The notes under the pieces were generated by a model, which was not told where the DNA came from, did not search any database, and saw only the letters and a program-made list of their open reading frames with translations. Positions 35,364-45,017 of a stretch of 53,236 bases of DNA are shown here, piece by piece. The number at the start of each line of letters is the position of its first letter. Within the stretch, counting starts at the first letter, position 1. Position numbers and translations under genes: made by a program. This stretch comes from Hellea sp. (GTDB taxonomy: Bacteria; Pseudomonadota; Alphaproteobacteria; Caulobacterales; Maricaulaceae), in the NCBI GenBank assembly GCA_020628425.1, contig JAHDEZ010000015.1, forward strand, positions 1 through 53,236, read 5' to 3'.

Positions 35364-36587
35364 CTAATCGTTACGTCCAGCTTTTTGATTGCGGGCTTTC
35401 AACAGACGCAGGCGCAGGGCGTTAATTTTGATAAATCCGCCCGCATCAGCCTGATCATAGACGTCATCTTCTTCAAAGGTGACGTGCTCTTGTGAATAAA
35501 GCGAATAGGGTGATGTGCGGCCCACGACATCGACATTGCCCTTGTAAAGTTTGAGGCGAACCGTGCCTGTGACCAGTTCCTGAGACTTGTCGATGGCGGC
35601 CTGCAGCATGTCCCGCTCCGGGGAGAACCAATAGCCATTATAAAGCAGCTCTGCGTAACGTGGCATGAGCTCATCCTTGAGATGCATGGCGCCTTTATCC
35701 ATGGTGATTTGTTCGATACCGCGATGGGCCATCAGCAGAACGGTCCCGCCGGGCGTTTCGTAAATGCCGCGTGACTTCATCCCCACATAACGGTTCTCAA
35801 GCAGATCCAAACGGCCAATGCCGTTGGCGCCACCCAGCTCATTGAGTTTGGTCAAAATGGTTGCCGGAGACATCTTCTCTCCATCGATGCCAACCGCATC
35901 GCCCCGTTCAAACTCGACCTCAATATAGGTGGGTTTATCCGGTGCCTCTTCGGGAGAAACCGTTCGCTGGTAGACAAATTCCGGGGCTTCTTCAGCCGGG
36001 TCTTCCAGAGCTTTACCCTCAGAAGACGTGTGCAAAAGATTGGCATCCACAGAGAAGGGGGCCTCACCTCGCTTGTCCATGGCAATCTCAATGCCGTGCT
36101 TTTCGGCATATTCAATAAGTTTGGTCCGAGAGTTGAGGTCCCATTCGCGCCAGGGGGCGATAACCTTGATATTCGGATCGAGTGCATAATAACCGAGTTC
36201 AAACCGAACCTGATCATTGCCCTTACCGGTGGCCCCGTGACAGACTGCATCCGCGCCAACCATATTGGCGATCTCGATCTGACGCTTGGCAATCAAAGGC
36301 CGGGCGATGGAGGTTCCGAGCAGATAGAGGCCTTCATAGAGGGCGTTAGCGCGAAACATGGGAAAAACAAAATCCCGGACAAATTCTTCGCGCAGATCGT
36401 CGATGAAAATTTCTTTAACGCCCGCGGCCTCCGCTTTGCGGCGGGCAGGCTCTAATTCTTCGCCCTGTCCCAAATCTGCGGTGAAAGTGACAACTTCACA
36501 ACCTTTTTCTTCCTGCAACCATTTTAGAATGATCGACGTATCTAAACCGCCTGAATAGGCAAGGACGACTTTTTTGGGCGTACTCAT
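35364..36587 (-). CDS. argG: Argininosuccinate synthase
   Basis: A 407-residue cytosolic enzyme that joins citrulline and aspartate with ATP in arginine synthesis. The PP-motif is [19 protein letters not shown]; the signature [13 protein letters not shown] and the C-terminal [19 protein letters not shown] are complete. The start at 36587 follows GGAG (eight bases upstream) and matches the usual N-terminus; an extension to 36620 adds 11 unlike residues. It is divergent from mscS and followed by the LysE exporter gene. Confidence 0.97.
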   Translation of the reverse strand: MSTPKKVVLAYSGGLDTSIILKWLQEEKGCEVVTFTADLGQGEELEPARRKAEAAGVKEIFIDDLREEFVRDFVFPMFRANALYEGLYLLGTSIARPLIAKRQIEIANMVGADAVCHGATGKGNDQVRFELGYYALDPNIKVIAPWREWDLNSRTKLIEYAEKHGIEIAMDKRGEAPFSVDANLLHTSSEGKALEDPAEEAPEFVYQRTVSPEEAPDKPTYIEVEFERGDAVGIDGEKMSPATILTKLNELGGANGIGRLDLLENRYVGMKSRGIYETPGGTVLLMAHRGIEQITMDKGAMHLKDELMPRYAELLYNGYWFSPERDMLQAAIDKSQELVTGTVRLKLYKGNVDVVGRTSPYSLYSQEHVTFEEDDVYDQADAGGFIKINALRLRLLKARNQKAGRND

Positions 36588-36684
36588 TTGGGGCTCCAGA
36601 ATATTAGAAGCGCATCTCATACGCCAAAATCATTTACAAAAGATAGTGCTCAAACTATAGGAATGGGGGATTTCGGGGAATATA

Positions 36685-38346
36685 ATGTCGCATCAAATTC
36701 GTATCATTCTGACTATAGTCGTCTTGACCTGCCTGTCTTTCGCAGGGGTACACGCTGCATTTGCGCAGACAACTGACGCAGAACAAACCGTTGAGACGCC
36801 CGTTGAACAAACGCAAATTGTGGATGAGGGGGTCGCAGACGATAGCCCTGCCGCATACACTTCGGATGGTGTGGATTTATCAAAAATAGACTGGGATGAC
36901 CCGGCTATTGCGGCAGCCATTGAAGCCCATGTCAAAGAGCAGGCCGATACAGAGGAAACCAAAAAAGCCATTGGCACGGCCGTTTTAGACCAGGTCGAGA
37001 AACAAAAAGCGTCAGACAGTGCAAATCTGCCAGCCGAGGAAGGGAGCAGTTTCTTTAATCCCGAAAATCTGAAGGCTATGGCTTTGGGCTGGTGGGAAAC
37101 GCTCAAAGGCTGGCTGACAAGTACATCCTTCCTGGCCATGGTTGCCGCCATCGTTATTTGTTATGTTTTGGCCCCAATCATTGCCAAACAACTTAGACAA
37201 AGGCTGTTTTTCTTCCGGGAAAAGCCGGCGGACGGCGTCAAGTTAAAGATTGTCAGAGACTATGTTTATCGAGCCCGGAGTTTCCTGCGTGCTACCGTGT
37301 TTGTTGCGCTTCTGGCGCTTGCAGCTTTTGTATTGAAATCCGCCGGGGAACCCCTGGGGCAAGATTGGTTGGTGAAAATCGTCCAGGGAATTGCCATTGT
37401 CTTTTTGCTGTATAAAGCCATTCGCGAGTTCATACCCAATGCTCTCTTCCGCAAACTGGCTACATGGATTGCCATACCTCTGGCTCTGATAACGGTGATG
37501 GGCGGCCTGCCCGGCCTTATCACTTGGCTGGAAACCACACCGGTTATTCCAATGGGCGAAACGCCCATTACGGCGATGACACTCATTCGGTTAGGCATTT
37601 TTGGAGCGCTGTTCTTCTGGCTGGGTAATATCGGGAATGTGCGGGGGCAGGACGCTATCCGTTCTCAGGAAGGCCTGGATATCGCCACGCGTGAGATTGT
37701 CGCCAAGCTTTTCCAGATGCTGCTCTTTGTCATCATTGTCATTTTGGTCATGAGTTTTGCCGGTATCCCGCTTTCGGGTCTGGTTATGATTATGTCAGCC
37801 ATTGGTCTGGGTATCGGCCTTGGCTTGCAGCCAATCGCTGCAAACTTTGTCTCCGGCATTATCATCCTGTTCGACCGGTCCGTGCGTCAGGGCGACTTTG
37901 TTGTTCTTCCCGATGGTCAGGAGGGCTATGTGGAGGCCATCAATATGCGCTCGACGACGGTCGAGACCACGGACGGCAAAGACATTATGGTGCCCAATAC
38001 AACCTTTATTGAAAACACCTATGAGAACTGGACCCATAAAGACCCGGCCCAGCGCTACGAAGTCTACTTTAAGGTCCCATATGATACGGATATTGAGGTG
38101 TTAGAGGATATGCTTATCCCCGCAATTGCCGCCTATGACAAAGTCCTGATGGAGCCCGAGGAGCCGGATCTGGAACTGCGCGAATTTGGCGAATACGGCA
38201 TTCACTTTGCCATCGAGTTTTGGGTCTCGGGCATTGATGACGGCGAGAATAAGTTCACGTCCGATCTGAACTATATTGTCTGGCGAACCCTGCGGGATAA
38301 CGGCATTAAGATGCCGATACCGCGCCGCGAGGTCAAAAACCTCTAA
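36685..38346 (+). CDS. MscS-family mechanosensitive channel
   Basis: A 553-residue inner-membrane channel that opens under hypo-osmotic stress. A signal peptide (to about FAQ, residue 28) is followed by an acidic periplasmic region (about 29-130) and several membrane helices. The pore region, with IPLSGLVMIMSAIGLGIGLGLQPIAANFVSGIII, is the TM3 helix with packed Gly/Ala residues. The beta domain follows, RQGDFVVLPDGQEGYVEAINMRSTTVETTDGKDIMVPN. It is larger than E. coli MscS (286 residues) because of the N-terminal extension. Confidence 0.93.
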   Translation: MSHQIRIILTIVVLTCLSFAGVHAAFAQTTDAEQTVETPVEQTQIVDEGVADDSPAAYTSDGVDLSKIDWDDPAIAAAIEAHVKEQADTEETKKAIGTAVLDQVEKQKASDSANLPAEEGSSFFNPENLKAMALGWWETLKGWLTSTSFLAMVAAIVICYVLAPIIAKQLRQRLFFFREKPADGVKLKIVRDYVYRARSFLRATVFVALLALAAFVLKSAGEPLGQDWLVKIVQGIAIVFLLYKAIREFIPNALFRKLATWIAIPLALITVMGGLPGLITWLETTPVIPMGETPITAMTLIRLGIFGALFFWLGNIGNVRGQDAIRSQEGLDIATREIVAKLFQMLLFVIIVILVMSFAGIPLSGLVMIMSAIGLGIGLGLQPIAANFVSGIIILFDRSVRQGDFVVLPDGQEGYVEAINMRSTTVETTDGKDIMVPNTTFIENTYENWTHKDPAQRYEVYFKVPYDTDIEVLEDMLIPAIAAYDKVLMEPEEPDLELREFGEYGIHFAIEFWVSGIDDGENKFTSDLNYIVWRTLRDNGIKMPIPRREVKNL

Positions 38347-38349
38347 GCG

Positions 38350-40215
38350 TTACCAGCCGCCGACCCCGCCGCCACCACCGCCTCCGCCGGAGAAGCCGCC
38401 ACCGCCGCCGCCGGATGAGCCAGAGCTTTGCGGTGCGGCGTTGCTGACACCTGCGCTGATGCCTGAAACAAGGTTTTCGTTCATTTGGCTGAGGCTGCTA
38501 TAGCTGCGCGATCCACTCCAATGGGGGTCATAGTTTTTGGCTTCCAGAGGCATGACATTTTCAAAATGACGGCTCCAGGGTTCTTCCACGTCTAGCGCAA
38601 TGGCATAGGGCAGAAGGGCTTCGTAGCGCTCAACGGACATAGGGGGGGGCTGGTCAGCGCCAACTTCAACCGCATCAAACCTCTGCTTTTCCGCTGTTTT
38701 CATATAAAGACGAAAGCCCTCGATCTCGGTGCGGACTTTCTGCCCCTTTTTGGTGGGCGCTGGCATGAGATAGAAAAACAGAAAGTTTAAAATAACCAGG
38801 CCCGCGATCCCGGCGTAAATAAGCATGGGCGTCAGGCTGGAGATTTGAGACAGGGTCACGACAATGGCTATCACACTGGCGACCACACCGAGTATGATAT
38901 AGCCAGCGTTGAAATTATGATAAGGCTCGCCGTAATCCCGTTTCAAATTTCGCCGGAACGCGGCGTGGGCCAGGTTAAAATGTGTGTTCACTTCGCGCTT
39001 GAGCGTGACAGGTGACAAGCGGCTACCGGGGAAAAGCCGTCCGAAAAGTTGCTTTTCTTCCCCATTGAGATTGCCGCGATCCGCGACCGTATCGTCCGGA
39101 ATATCCACATCCTCGTCCTTTTGCATATAGGCTTCGAGGCCTTCCTCGCGCAGGGCTTTCCAGTCGCCTGTCATGATGGCTTTGAACCCGGCCATGGTCA
39201 TGTCGATAGCACTGTGTTCTTCTTTGTAGTCCACGTCTCGGTCCAGCGGCATCAGAACGGTCTTGCGCTTGTCGGCATCAATGGAGAGCCAATTTTTAGT
39301 GGCCAGCCCCATAAGTGTGGCAGAGAGGGCTTTGTGTCCGCTGAGGCCTCTGTAATAGATATAGCTGGCGGCAGCTGGGGAATAACCCTTTGGCGGTTCA
39401 TAGTGAGCGAAGACAGCCCCTTTGGCTGGGTCGCGCCCGACCCTGTTCCAGGTCACATAATAGTAAAGCGCGATTCCTAGAAAAGAGAGGGACAGTAAAA
39501 TCAAAGCGCCGTTGCGCAGCCACCAGATATATCGCTTTGTGCCTTCTTGTACGGGGCCGAACACGCCTTTCTCAAATTGCAAGGCAATGGTCATGCCGTG
39601 TTTGGGGGGCAGGGCCTTCGTGGTTTCAAATATAAACTGGCCGTCCTTTTCGTAAAAACGCGCGTCTCGACCTGTTGCACCGGTAGGGCCTGTAAAGACT
39701 TTATGCGTGATATATTGAGCCCCGTCGGGGACAGTGACTGTTGCCTTGGAAGCGGCGATTTCGAAAATGGATTTGTCGCCTGTCACATTCCAATAAATCT
39801 CGTCAAAACCATCCTCACGGCGAAGCTCATCCTTAACCAGATAGGTGATTTCATAGGTGTGAGACGTTTTGGGTAACCGTCTATCAGGGTCGCCAATGCG
39901 TAGGATGACAGCATTACCGTCGCGTTCGACCTCATAGGTCTCGCTTTCGTTGTTTCGGTCCACATCGCGAATTTTATACCGAACAGGGATTTTATGGCCT
40001 TGATTGTCCAACTGATACCTGGGTAGCTCACGAAAAATACCCCGCTTAATAACGCGGCCTTCGACAGTGACTGTGATGGTTTCCGTCACCAAAAGGTCAC
40101 CATTTTGTTCAGCAACAATATTCACATCAAAGCGTTCGATGCGCTCTTTGGCAAAGGCCGAAATAGCGAAAAATTGAACACAGAAAACGAACAGGAATAG
40201 TCGAAATAGTTTCAT
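38350..40215 (-). CDS. DUF2207 membrane protein, copy 2 of tandem pair
   Basis: A 621-residue protein. A signal peptide (to about SAFA) precedes the DUF2207 periplasmic domain, with NIVAEQNGDLLVTETITVTVEGR and RGIFRELPRYQL. Two membrane regions (about 238-258 and 445-480) flank cytosolic parts with YSPAAASYIYYRGLSGHKALSATLMGLATKNWL. A glycine tail of GGGG and F/V follows. It ends 4 bases from the convergent mscS stop. It pairs with the homologous gene upstream, 12 bases away. DUF2207 proteins often go with LemA; their role is unknown. Confidence 0.88.
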   Translation of the reverse strand: MKLFRLFLFVFCVQFFAISAFAKERIERFDVNIVAEQNGDLLVTETITVTVEGRVIKRGIFRELPRYQLDNQGHKIPVRYKIRDVDRNNESETYEVERDGNAVILRIGDPDRRLPKTSHTYEITYLVKDELRREDGFDEIYWNVTGDKSIFEIAASKATVTVPDGAQYITHKVFTGPTGATGRDARFYEKDGQFIFETTKALPPKHGMTIALQFEKGVFGPVQEGTKRYIWWLRNGALILLSLSFLGIALYYYVTWNRVGRDPAKGAVFAHYEPPKGYSPAAASYIYYRGLSGHKALSATLMGLATKNWLSIDADKRKTVLMPLDRDVDYKEEHSAIDMTMAGFKAIMTGDWKALREEGLEAYMQKDEDVDIPDDTVADRGNLNGEEKQLFGRLFPGSRLSPVTLKREVNTHFNLAHAAFRRNLKRDYGEPYHNFNAGYIILGVVASVIAIVVTLSQISSLTPMLIYAGIAGLVILNFLFFYLMPAPTKKGQKVRTEIEGFRLYMKTAEKQRFDAVEVGADQPPPMSVERYEALLPYAIALDVEEPWSRHFENVMPLEAKNYDPHWSGSRSYSSLSQMNENLVSGISAGVSNAAPQSSGSSGGGGGGFSGGGGGGGGVGGW

Positions 40216-40227
40216 ATTATTGCCTCT

Positions 40228-42267
40228 CTACCAGCCACTGACTCCCCCCCCGCCGCCGCCGCCTCCAGAAGAGCCGCCTCCGCCCCCGCCAGATGAACTG
40301 GAGGATGAGCTATCATAGGACGAGCTGCTATAAGAGGAACTGTCATCATCGTCATAACTGCTATAGCTGCTACTACCGCTATCCGTATAAACAGGGGGCG
40401 GAACCGTTAAACTCCGTCTGACGACCTTGTCCATATCATCCATGTCACCTTGGAAATTCGTTATCGCATAATCGGCGAATTCGATTTCCATCTCGTCCCA
40501 AGGCATAACGGATTGAAAATAGTTAGTCCAAGGCTTCTCCAACTGAAGCGCAATGGCATAGGGAAGTAATTCCTGATATCGCTCCAGTGACATGGGTGGC
40601 GGCTTGCCGCCAATTTCATATGCGTTCAAATTATCGCCGTCCGCATGACGCAAATAAAGTTTCAGGCCCTCTATATAGTCAAAGAAGGATTGTCCCTTTT
40701 TGGTGCGGGCATGCATCTGGACCCAAAACAAGATGAAGGCACCGATCATGAATCCCGTAATGATGACCGAAATTTCCATGTATAAACCAGGGGGTTCGAA
40801 GAACGACAAAATAAAGAAATAAGAAAGACTGGCCAAAAAGGTTAGAAAAATGCGCCACCCGTTTTTCATATAATAACCGGTTCCATAACGTTTTTTGATG
40901 GTCTCTCGAAAACTATCATAGCCGTCATGGAACGCTGCATTATATTCTTCGCGCAAGAAGATGGCGTCGGATTCCTGGTGAGGGAATAGGGCGTCCTTTA
41001 GCGTATTTTCGTCTTGATCTAATTGACTATGCCCCAAATCTGCCAGAGGCGAAATTTCGGTCAAGCTGGGTGTGGTTCTGAGGTCTACGGACTTTTTGAA
41101 CTGCAATGACTTCAATGTAGCATAAAGCGCCCGATGACCATCGCGACCCTTATTATAGATATAGCTGACAGCCGCCGCAGAGTAATCCGGTGGTGGAACA
41201 TATCGCGGAAATACCGGCGCCGGCTTGGGATTGCGCCCATATTTGAACCAGATGGCAAAAAGAAACATTGAGAATGAAACAATCGCGAAAATCAGGAAAA
41301 ACGGATTTCTAAAATGATAGGAGAAATAGTAGAGACGTGTACTCAGCGGTTGCTCAGCAAATACGCCCTTATCCCATTTTAGAGATACAGTGATACCTTC
41401 TCTGGGCCAGAACTGCTTTGTGGATTGAATGTGATAGAGATTGTCGCGTTTGGTAAGTGTAGCATCCTTAAATTTGAACCCCTGCCGTCCCGTATACATC
41501 TGGCTGTCTTGAAGTGTGAGACCCGGAGGTGTTTCAATGAAAATCTGAGCGTCGTGCATGTAGAAATTAACATCTGTGCCGATGACATTCCAATAGAGTT
41601 CATCTGCATCTTCAAACCGCCGGATTTCATCTTTCACCGTATAGGCAATCTCGTAAACATGGTCGCGTTGGCTGAGAAGATATTTGCCAATTCTAATGCG
41701 AAGCTTTTGAGGCTCGTTCTTACTATTCGGAAAAATTTTAAAGGGTTCAAGACTGCCGTTTCGTTTGATGTAATCCAGTTCGTAGCGATAGGCGATGTCA
41801 TGCTCTTCAGACTTAAGCGAGGGCATAAAAGGTAAAAATGAGACAAGCTTCATTTTGTCCAGATAGGGCACTGTGACTTTTTTATGAAAAGGCAGGTCCC
41901 GGAAAATACCTCGGTTTATGTCATCCCAATCTGCGTGAACCGTGATATTTTCAATAATGTCGAGATCGCCATTGGGCTGAACTTTCATATAGACAATGTA
42001 AGACTTAATCTCTTCCGGGTGACCGCGGTAATCTCGCTTTCGTCGTTGTAAATTAAATTCTGCAAAAGGATTTCGAGTTGGAATGGATGCCTGCTCTATT
42101 TCAGAATCGCCGTAAAAAAAGACATCGACCTTCACTTTTTGCGCGGAGGCGTCCCAGTGCGATTGCGGCGCTTTGTACGAATTCTGAGCTGATGCGTTCA
42201 GGCTAAAGGCAAAGACACACAGAATCCCGGCCAGCCATATTAAAACAGCACGTCCGGTTCGCCGCAT
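40228..42267 (-). CDS. DUF2207 membrane protein, copy 1 of tandem pair
   Basis: A 679-residue homologue of the next gene. It has a signal peptide (to about LNASAQ, residue 28) and the DUF2207 domain, with YMKVQPNGDLDIIENITVHADWDDINRGIFRDLP. A membrane helix lies near residue 330, followed by DYSAAAVSYIYNKGRDGHRALYATLKSLQF, and two further helices near 505-545. The C-terminus is long and low-complexity: Asp/Ser/Tyr repeats (SSSYSSYDDDDSSSYSS) followed by poly-Gly. Its start overlaps the lemA stop by one base (42267), indicating translational coupling. Confidence 0.88.
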   Translation of the reverse strand: MRRTGRAVLIWLAGILCVFAFSLNASAQNSYKAPQSHWDASAQKVKVDVFFYGDSEIEQASIPTRNPFAEFNLQRRKRDYRGHPEEIKSYIVYMKVQPNGDLDIIENITVHADWDDINRGIFRDLPFHKKVTVPYLDKMKLVSFLPFMPSLKSEEHDIAYRYELDYIKRNGSLEPFKIFPNSKNEPQKLRIRIGKYLLSQRDHVYEIAYTVKDEIRRFEDADELYWNVIGTDVNFYMHDAQIFIETPPGLTLQDSQMYTGRQGFKFKDATLTKRDNLYHIQSTKQFWPREGITVSLKWDKGVFAEQPLSTRLYYFSYHFRNPFFLIFAIVSFSMFLFAIWFKYGRNPKPAPVFPRYVPPPDYSAAAVSYIYNKGRDGHRALYATLKSLQFKKSVDLRTTPSLTEISPLADLGHSQLDQDENTLKDALFPHQESDAIFLREEYNAAFHDGYDSFRETIKKRYGTGYYMKNGWRIFLTFLASLSYFFILSFFEPPGLYMEISVIITGFMIGAFILFWVQMHARTKKGQSFFDYIEGLKLYLRHADGDNLNAYEIGGKPPPMSLERYQELLPYAIALQLEKPWTNYFQSVMPWDEMEIEFADYAITNFQGDMDDMDKVVRRSLTVPPPVYTDSGSSSYSSYDDDDSSSYSSSSYDSSSSSSSGGGGGGSSGGGGGGGGVSGW

Positions 42268-42812
42268 CAGCTGAAATCCGTATCGGGAACAATAGGCGCT
42301 TCGTCCATGTCGAAAAACTCACGGGTTTTAAATCCAAATGCCCGACTGACCAGGTTGACAGGGAAGCTTTGGACGAGCGTGTTTTTCTCTCTGACGGCAC
42401 CATTATAAAACCGCCGCGCATATTCAATTTTGTTTTCTGTTTCCGTAAGTTCATCTTGTAAATCCAGAAAGTTCTGATTGGCCTTCAGGTCGGGATAGTC
42501 CTCAGCCAAAGCCATAACTTTGCCCAATGGCTTGCGAATAGCGCCCTCAGCGACGGCGCGCGTACTCATATCGCCAGCGCCCAAGGCGGTATTGCGCCGC
42601 TCTATCACTTCAGCAAAAAGCTGCCTTTCATGTTTGGCGTAAGCTTTGACGGTATCAACAATACGCGGGATCAAATCCGCACGGCGTTTGAGTTGAACTT
42701 CGATGTCCGACCAGCCGTTTTCTACAAGCTGGCGGGCGGCTACGAGCCGGTTAAAAACCCAGATAATGATCAAAAATAAAATGACCGGAATGAAAAATAA
42801 TGCATAGCCCAT
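42267..42812 (-). CDS. lemA: LemA-family protein
   Basis: A 181-residue inner-membrane protein with an N-terminal helix (residues 5-21) and a helical domain on the other side. The LemA block NRLVAARQLVENGWSDIEVQLKRRADLIPRIVDTVKAYAKHE is present, with EDYPDLKANQNFLDLQDELTETENKIEYARRFYNG later. The start at 42812 is chosen because upstream codons overlap the desaturase gene; the longer frame to 43058 is an artefact. LemA next to DUF2207 is a recurring bacterial pairing of unknown role. Confidence 0.92.
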   Translation of the reverse strand: MGYALFFIPVILFLIIIWVFNRLVAARQLVENGWSDIEVQLKRRADLIPRIVDTVKAYAKHERQLFAEVIERRNTALGAGDMSTRAVAEGAIRKPLGKVMALAEDYPDLKANQNFLDLQDELTETENKIEYARRFYNGAVREKNTLVQSFPVNLVSRAFGFKTREFFDMDEAPIVPDTDFS

Positions 42813-42822
42813 GGGGGCGATA

Positions 42823-43626
42823 TTATTCCACCTTGTCCTTAAATGGAAGTAGCAGTGACCAGAAAAGAAATCCGGGGTTTTTTGATTGATATTCCGAAAG
42901 GCCGATAGACATGTTCTGATGCCCGTCCCTGGGTTGTGGGGTATAAGTTTGGAACAAGCGGTCCCACAAAGAGAGACTGAAACCGTAATTGGAATTGGTC
43001 TCGGGCACGCGCACGGAATGATGCACACGATGCATATCGGGCGTGACCATAAAGACACGCAGCCAGCGATCCAGTTTGACCGGCAGGTTCAGATTTGAAT
43101 GATTAAACATGGCGCAACCATTTAATAAAATTTCGAAAATCAAAACGGCCAGAACGGCAGGTCCGATGACGAAAACCAGACCGATCTTGTAGAGCATGGA
43201 CAAAGCAATTTCGACAGGATGAAACCTCAGCGCCGTCGATGTGTCTATGTCACGGTCCGAGTGATGCACCTTGTGCAGGCGCCAAAGCAGCGGGATCTTA
43301 TGGGTCGCGACATGTTGTACATAAATGGCAAAATCCAGAATAATGATGGCGGCCGCTATTTCCAACCAGGTGGGCAGCGCGGTCAGGTTAAAGAGGCCCC
43401 ATCCATGAGCACTTGCATAGCCAGCTGCGACTATGGCCGTGACCGGGCCCATAACCGATATAACCACCGTATTGATGATGGTCATACTAAAATTTGTCAG
43501 CCATCGGGTCTGACGAGGGAGGGCCCTTCCGCGCCGCGGACTGAGAGATTCCCAAAGCACAAATATTGCCAGCAGACTGAGAAATATGCCCAGTCGTATC
43601 GTGCCGTCACTCAGTTCAAAATTCAT
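42823..43626 (-). CDS. Sterol desaturase/fatty acid hydroxylase family protein
   Basis: A 267-residue inner-membrane di-iron protein. The three histidine boxes are intact: HVATHK, HKVHHSD and HRVHHS, with a fourth His-containing segment FNHSNLNL. Four to five membrane helices are visible. The family hydroxylates or desaturates lipids; the lipid target here is unknown. It is first in the operon with lemA and the two DUF2207 genes, which makes it a candidate supplier of a modified membrane lipid (inference). Confidence 0.88.
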   Translation of the reverse strand: MNFELSDGTIRLGIFLSLLAIFVLWESLSPRRGRALPRQTRWLTNFSMTIINTVVISVMGPVTAIVAAGYASAHGWGLFNLTALPTWLEIAAAIIILDFAIYVQHVATHKIPLLWRLHKVHHSDRDIDTSTALRFHPVEIALSMLYKIGLVFVIGPAVLAVLIFEILLNGCAMFNHSNLNLPVKLDRWLRVFMVTPDMHRVHHSVRVPETNSNYGFSLSLWDRLFQTYTPQPRDGHQNMSIGLSEYQSKNPGFLFWSLLLPFKDKVE

Positions 43627-43720
43627 AGGGCTTGGCTAGCGTATAAAGGTTCTTTTTGCCACTCACAAATGGCACTCGATTTTAAATATGCTTTAAATTT
43701 AATGTGATAGTCAAAATGTC

Positions 43721-44098
43721 ATGAGTGAACCCAATATCATATTGGCGTGTTATGTAGCAGCGTTTGTGCTGGGTGCATTAAGCATGCGTTATAACACAAT
43801 ATCCAAATGGTGTTTCTGGCTGTTTATACCGGCGGCCTGGTTGTTTGCTATTTGGGCTCCTGAGTTTACCAATCTGACGGAACCCAATGATGACGGCTTT
43901 CTAACCTTTTATATGCAAATCTATGAGGATTTTTCTGCCGAGGCCCGACAGGCTGTCTTTATCGCGCCTGTTGTTTTTCTGGTGGGGCGGTTGATTTATT
44001 TCTTTTATGACTTCTACTTCGTCACGGAATATGTGGAAAGCAATGCCGATCGTAAAAAACGCGTTCGGGCCATGTTCGACCCGGCTGATTTTCAGTAA
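43721..44098 (+). CDS. Hypothetical membrane protein
   Basis: A 125-residue protein with three predicted membrane helices (about 5-21, 28-46, 77-97). A soluble loop (PEFTNLTEPNDDGFLTFYMQIYEDFSAEARQA) lies between the second and third, and a basic tail (NADRKKRVRAMFDPADF) ends it. No family is recognised. It is divergent from the sterol desaturase gene, with 94 bases between them. Confidence 0.62.
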   Translation: MSEPNIILACYVAAFVLGALSMRYNTISKWCFWLFIPAAWLFAIWAPEFTNLTEPNDDGFLTFYMQIYEDFSAEARQAVFIAPVVFLVGRLIYFFYDFYFVTEYVESNADRKKRVRAMFDPADFQ

Positions 44099-44215
44099 TC
44101 TGTCACCCGCTTGAAGGGATTGTAGGTCATCCATAAGACCATCTTTATATTGTAATATTGAGCGGCCTCCGCTAACCCCCATGCGATTCCTAAATATAAT
44201 CGCAGGACTGTCGAC

Positions 44216-45016
44216 ATGGCAAAGAAAAGAACCTGTCTGGTCACCGGCGCTTCGGCCGGAATAGGCGCGGCCATCGCCCGCGAATATGCCCGGCGCGGAT
44301 GGGACCTGGCGCTGACCGCTCGCCGCGAAGAGCCCATGATTGAGCTGGCCACAGAGTTGAAATCTGAGTTCGGAACAACCAGTCATATTTTTCCACTGGA
44401 TTTGTTTGCACCTGACGCCACGCAGGATCTCATGCGCCGTATTGATGCCAAGGGTCTGCACATAGACGGACTTGTCAATAATGCCGGCTATGGCCATCCT
44501 GACCAGTATCTGGACAGTGTGTGGGAAGAGCATGCCAATTTCCTGCAGCTTATGTTGCGAGCCCCCTGTGAACTCACTCATGCGGTTCTACCCGGCATGA
44601 AGTCTGAAGGCTTTGGACGTATTATCAATGTGGCCTCTTTGGCGGGGCACTTGCCGGGCTCTCGTGGACATACACTCTATGCGGCAGTGAAAAGTTTTCT
44701 GATTAAGTTCTCGCAAAGCCTGAATATGGAAGTGGAGCCGTTGGGCATTCATGTCTCAGCGCTTTGTCCGGGATTTACTTATAGTGAATTTCACGACGTC
44801 AACGGCACCCGCAAGGGGGTGTCCAAACTGCCCGATTATATGTGGATGGAAGCGGATGAGTGCGCCGAGCAAGGCGTCGAAGCCTGTGAACGCAACCGGG
44901 CGGTTTTTGTACCTGGGCGGGTAAATAAATCCATCGCCATCGCCGCCCGGCTTCTACCGGAACGCCTCGCTATGTCGCTCATGGCGAAGAACTCAGAGAA
45001 GATTCGAAAGGGATAA
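44216..45016 (+). CDS. Short-chain dehydrogenase/reductase
   Basis: A 266-residue cytosolic NAD(P)-dependent enzyme. The cofactor motif is TGASAGIGAAIA (TGxxxGxG) and the NNAG motif is LVNNAGYG. The catalytic residues are Ser in INVASLAG and Tyr/Lys in YAAVKSF. The C-terminal part, with LCPGFTYSEFHD, fits the classical group with an extended tail. A lipid or ketone substrate is likely but unproven. pyrF begins 1 base after its stop. Confidence 0.9.
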   Translation: MAKKRTCLVTGASAGIGAAIAREYARRGWDLALTARREEPMIELATELKSEFGTTSHIFPLDLFAPDATQDLMRRIDAKGLHIDGLVNNAGYGHPDQYLDSVWEEHANFLQLMLRAPCELTHAVLPGMKSEGFGRIINVASLAGHLPGSRGHTLYAAVKSFLIKFSQSLNMEVEPLGIHVSALCPGFTYSEFHDVNGTRKGVSKLPDYMWMEADECAEQGVEACERNRAVFVPGRVNKSIAIAARLLPERLAMSLMAKNSEKIRKG

Positions 45017-45017
45017 A

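Noticed and set aside
38276-38503. Plus-strand frame with a polyproline run
   Set aside because: It is the antisense of the poly-Gly tail of the DUF2207 gene and lacks a start signal.
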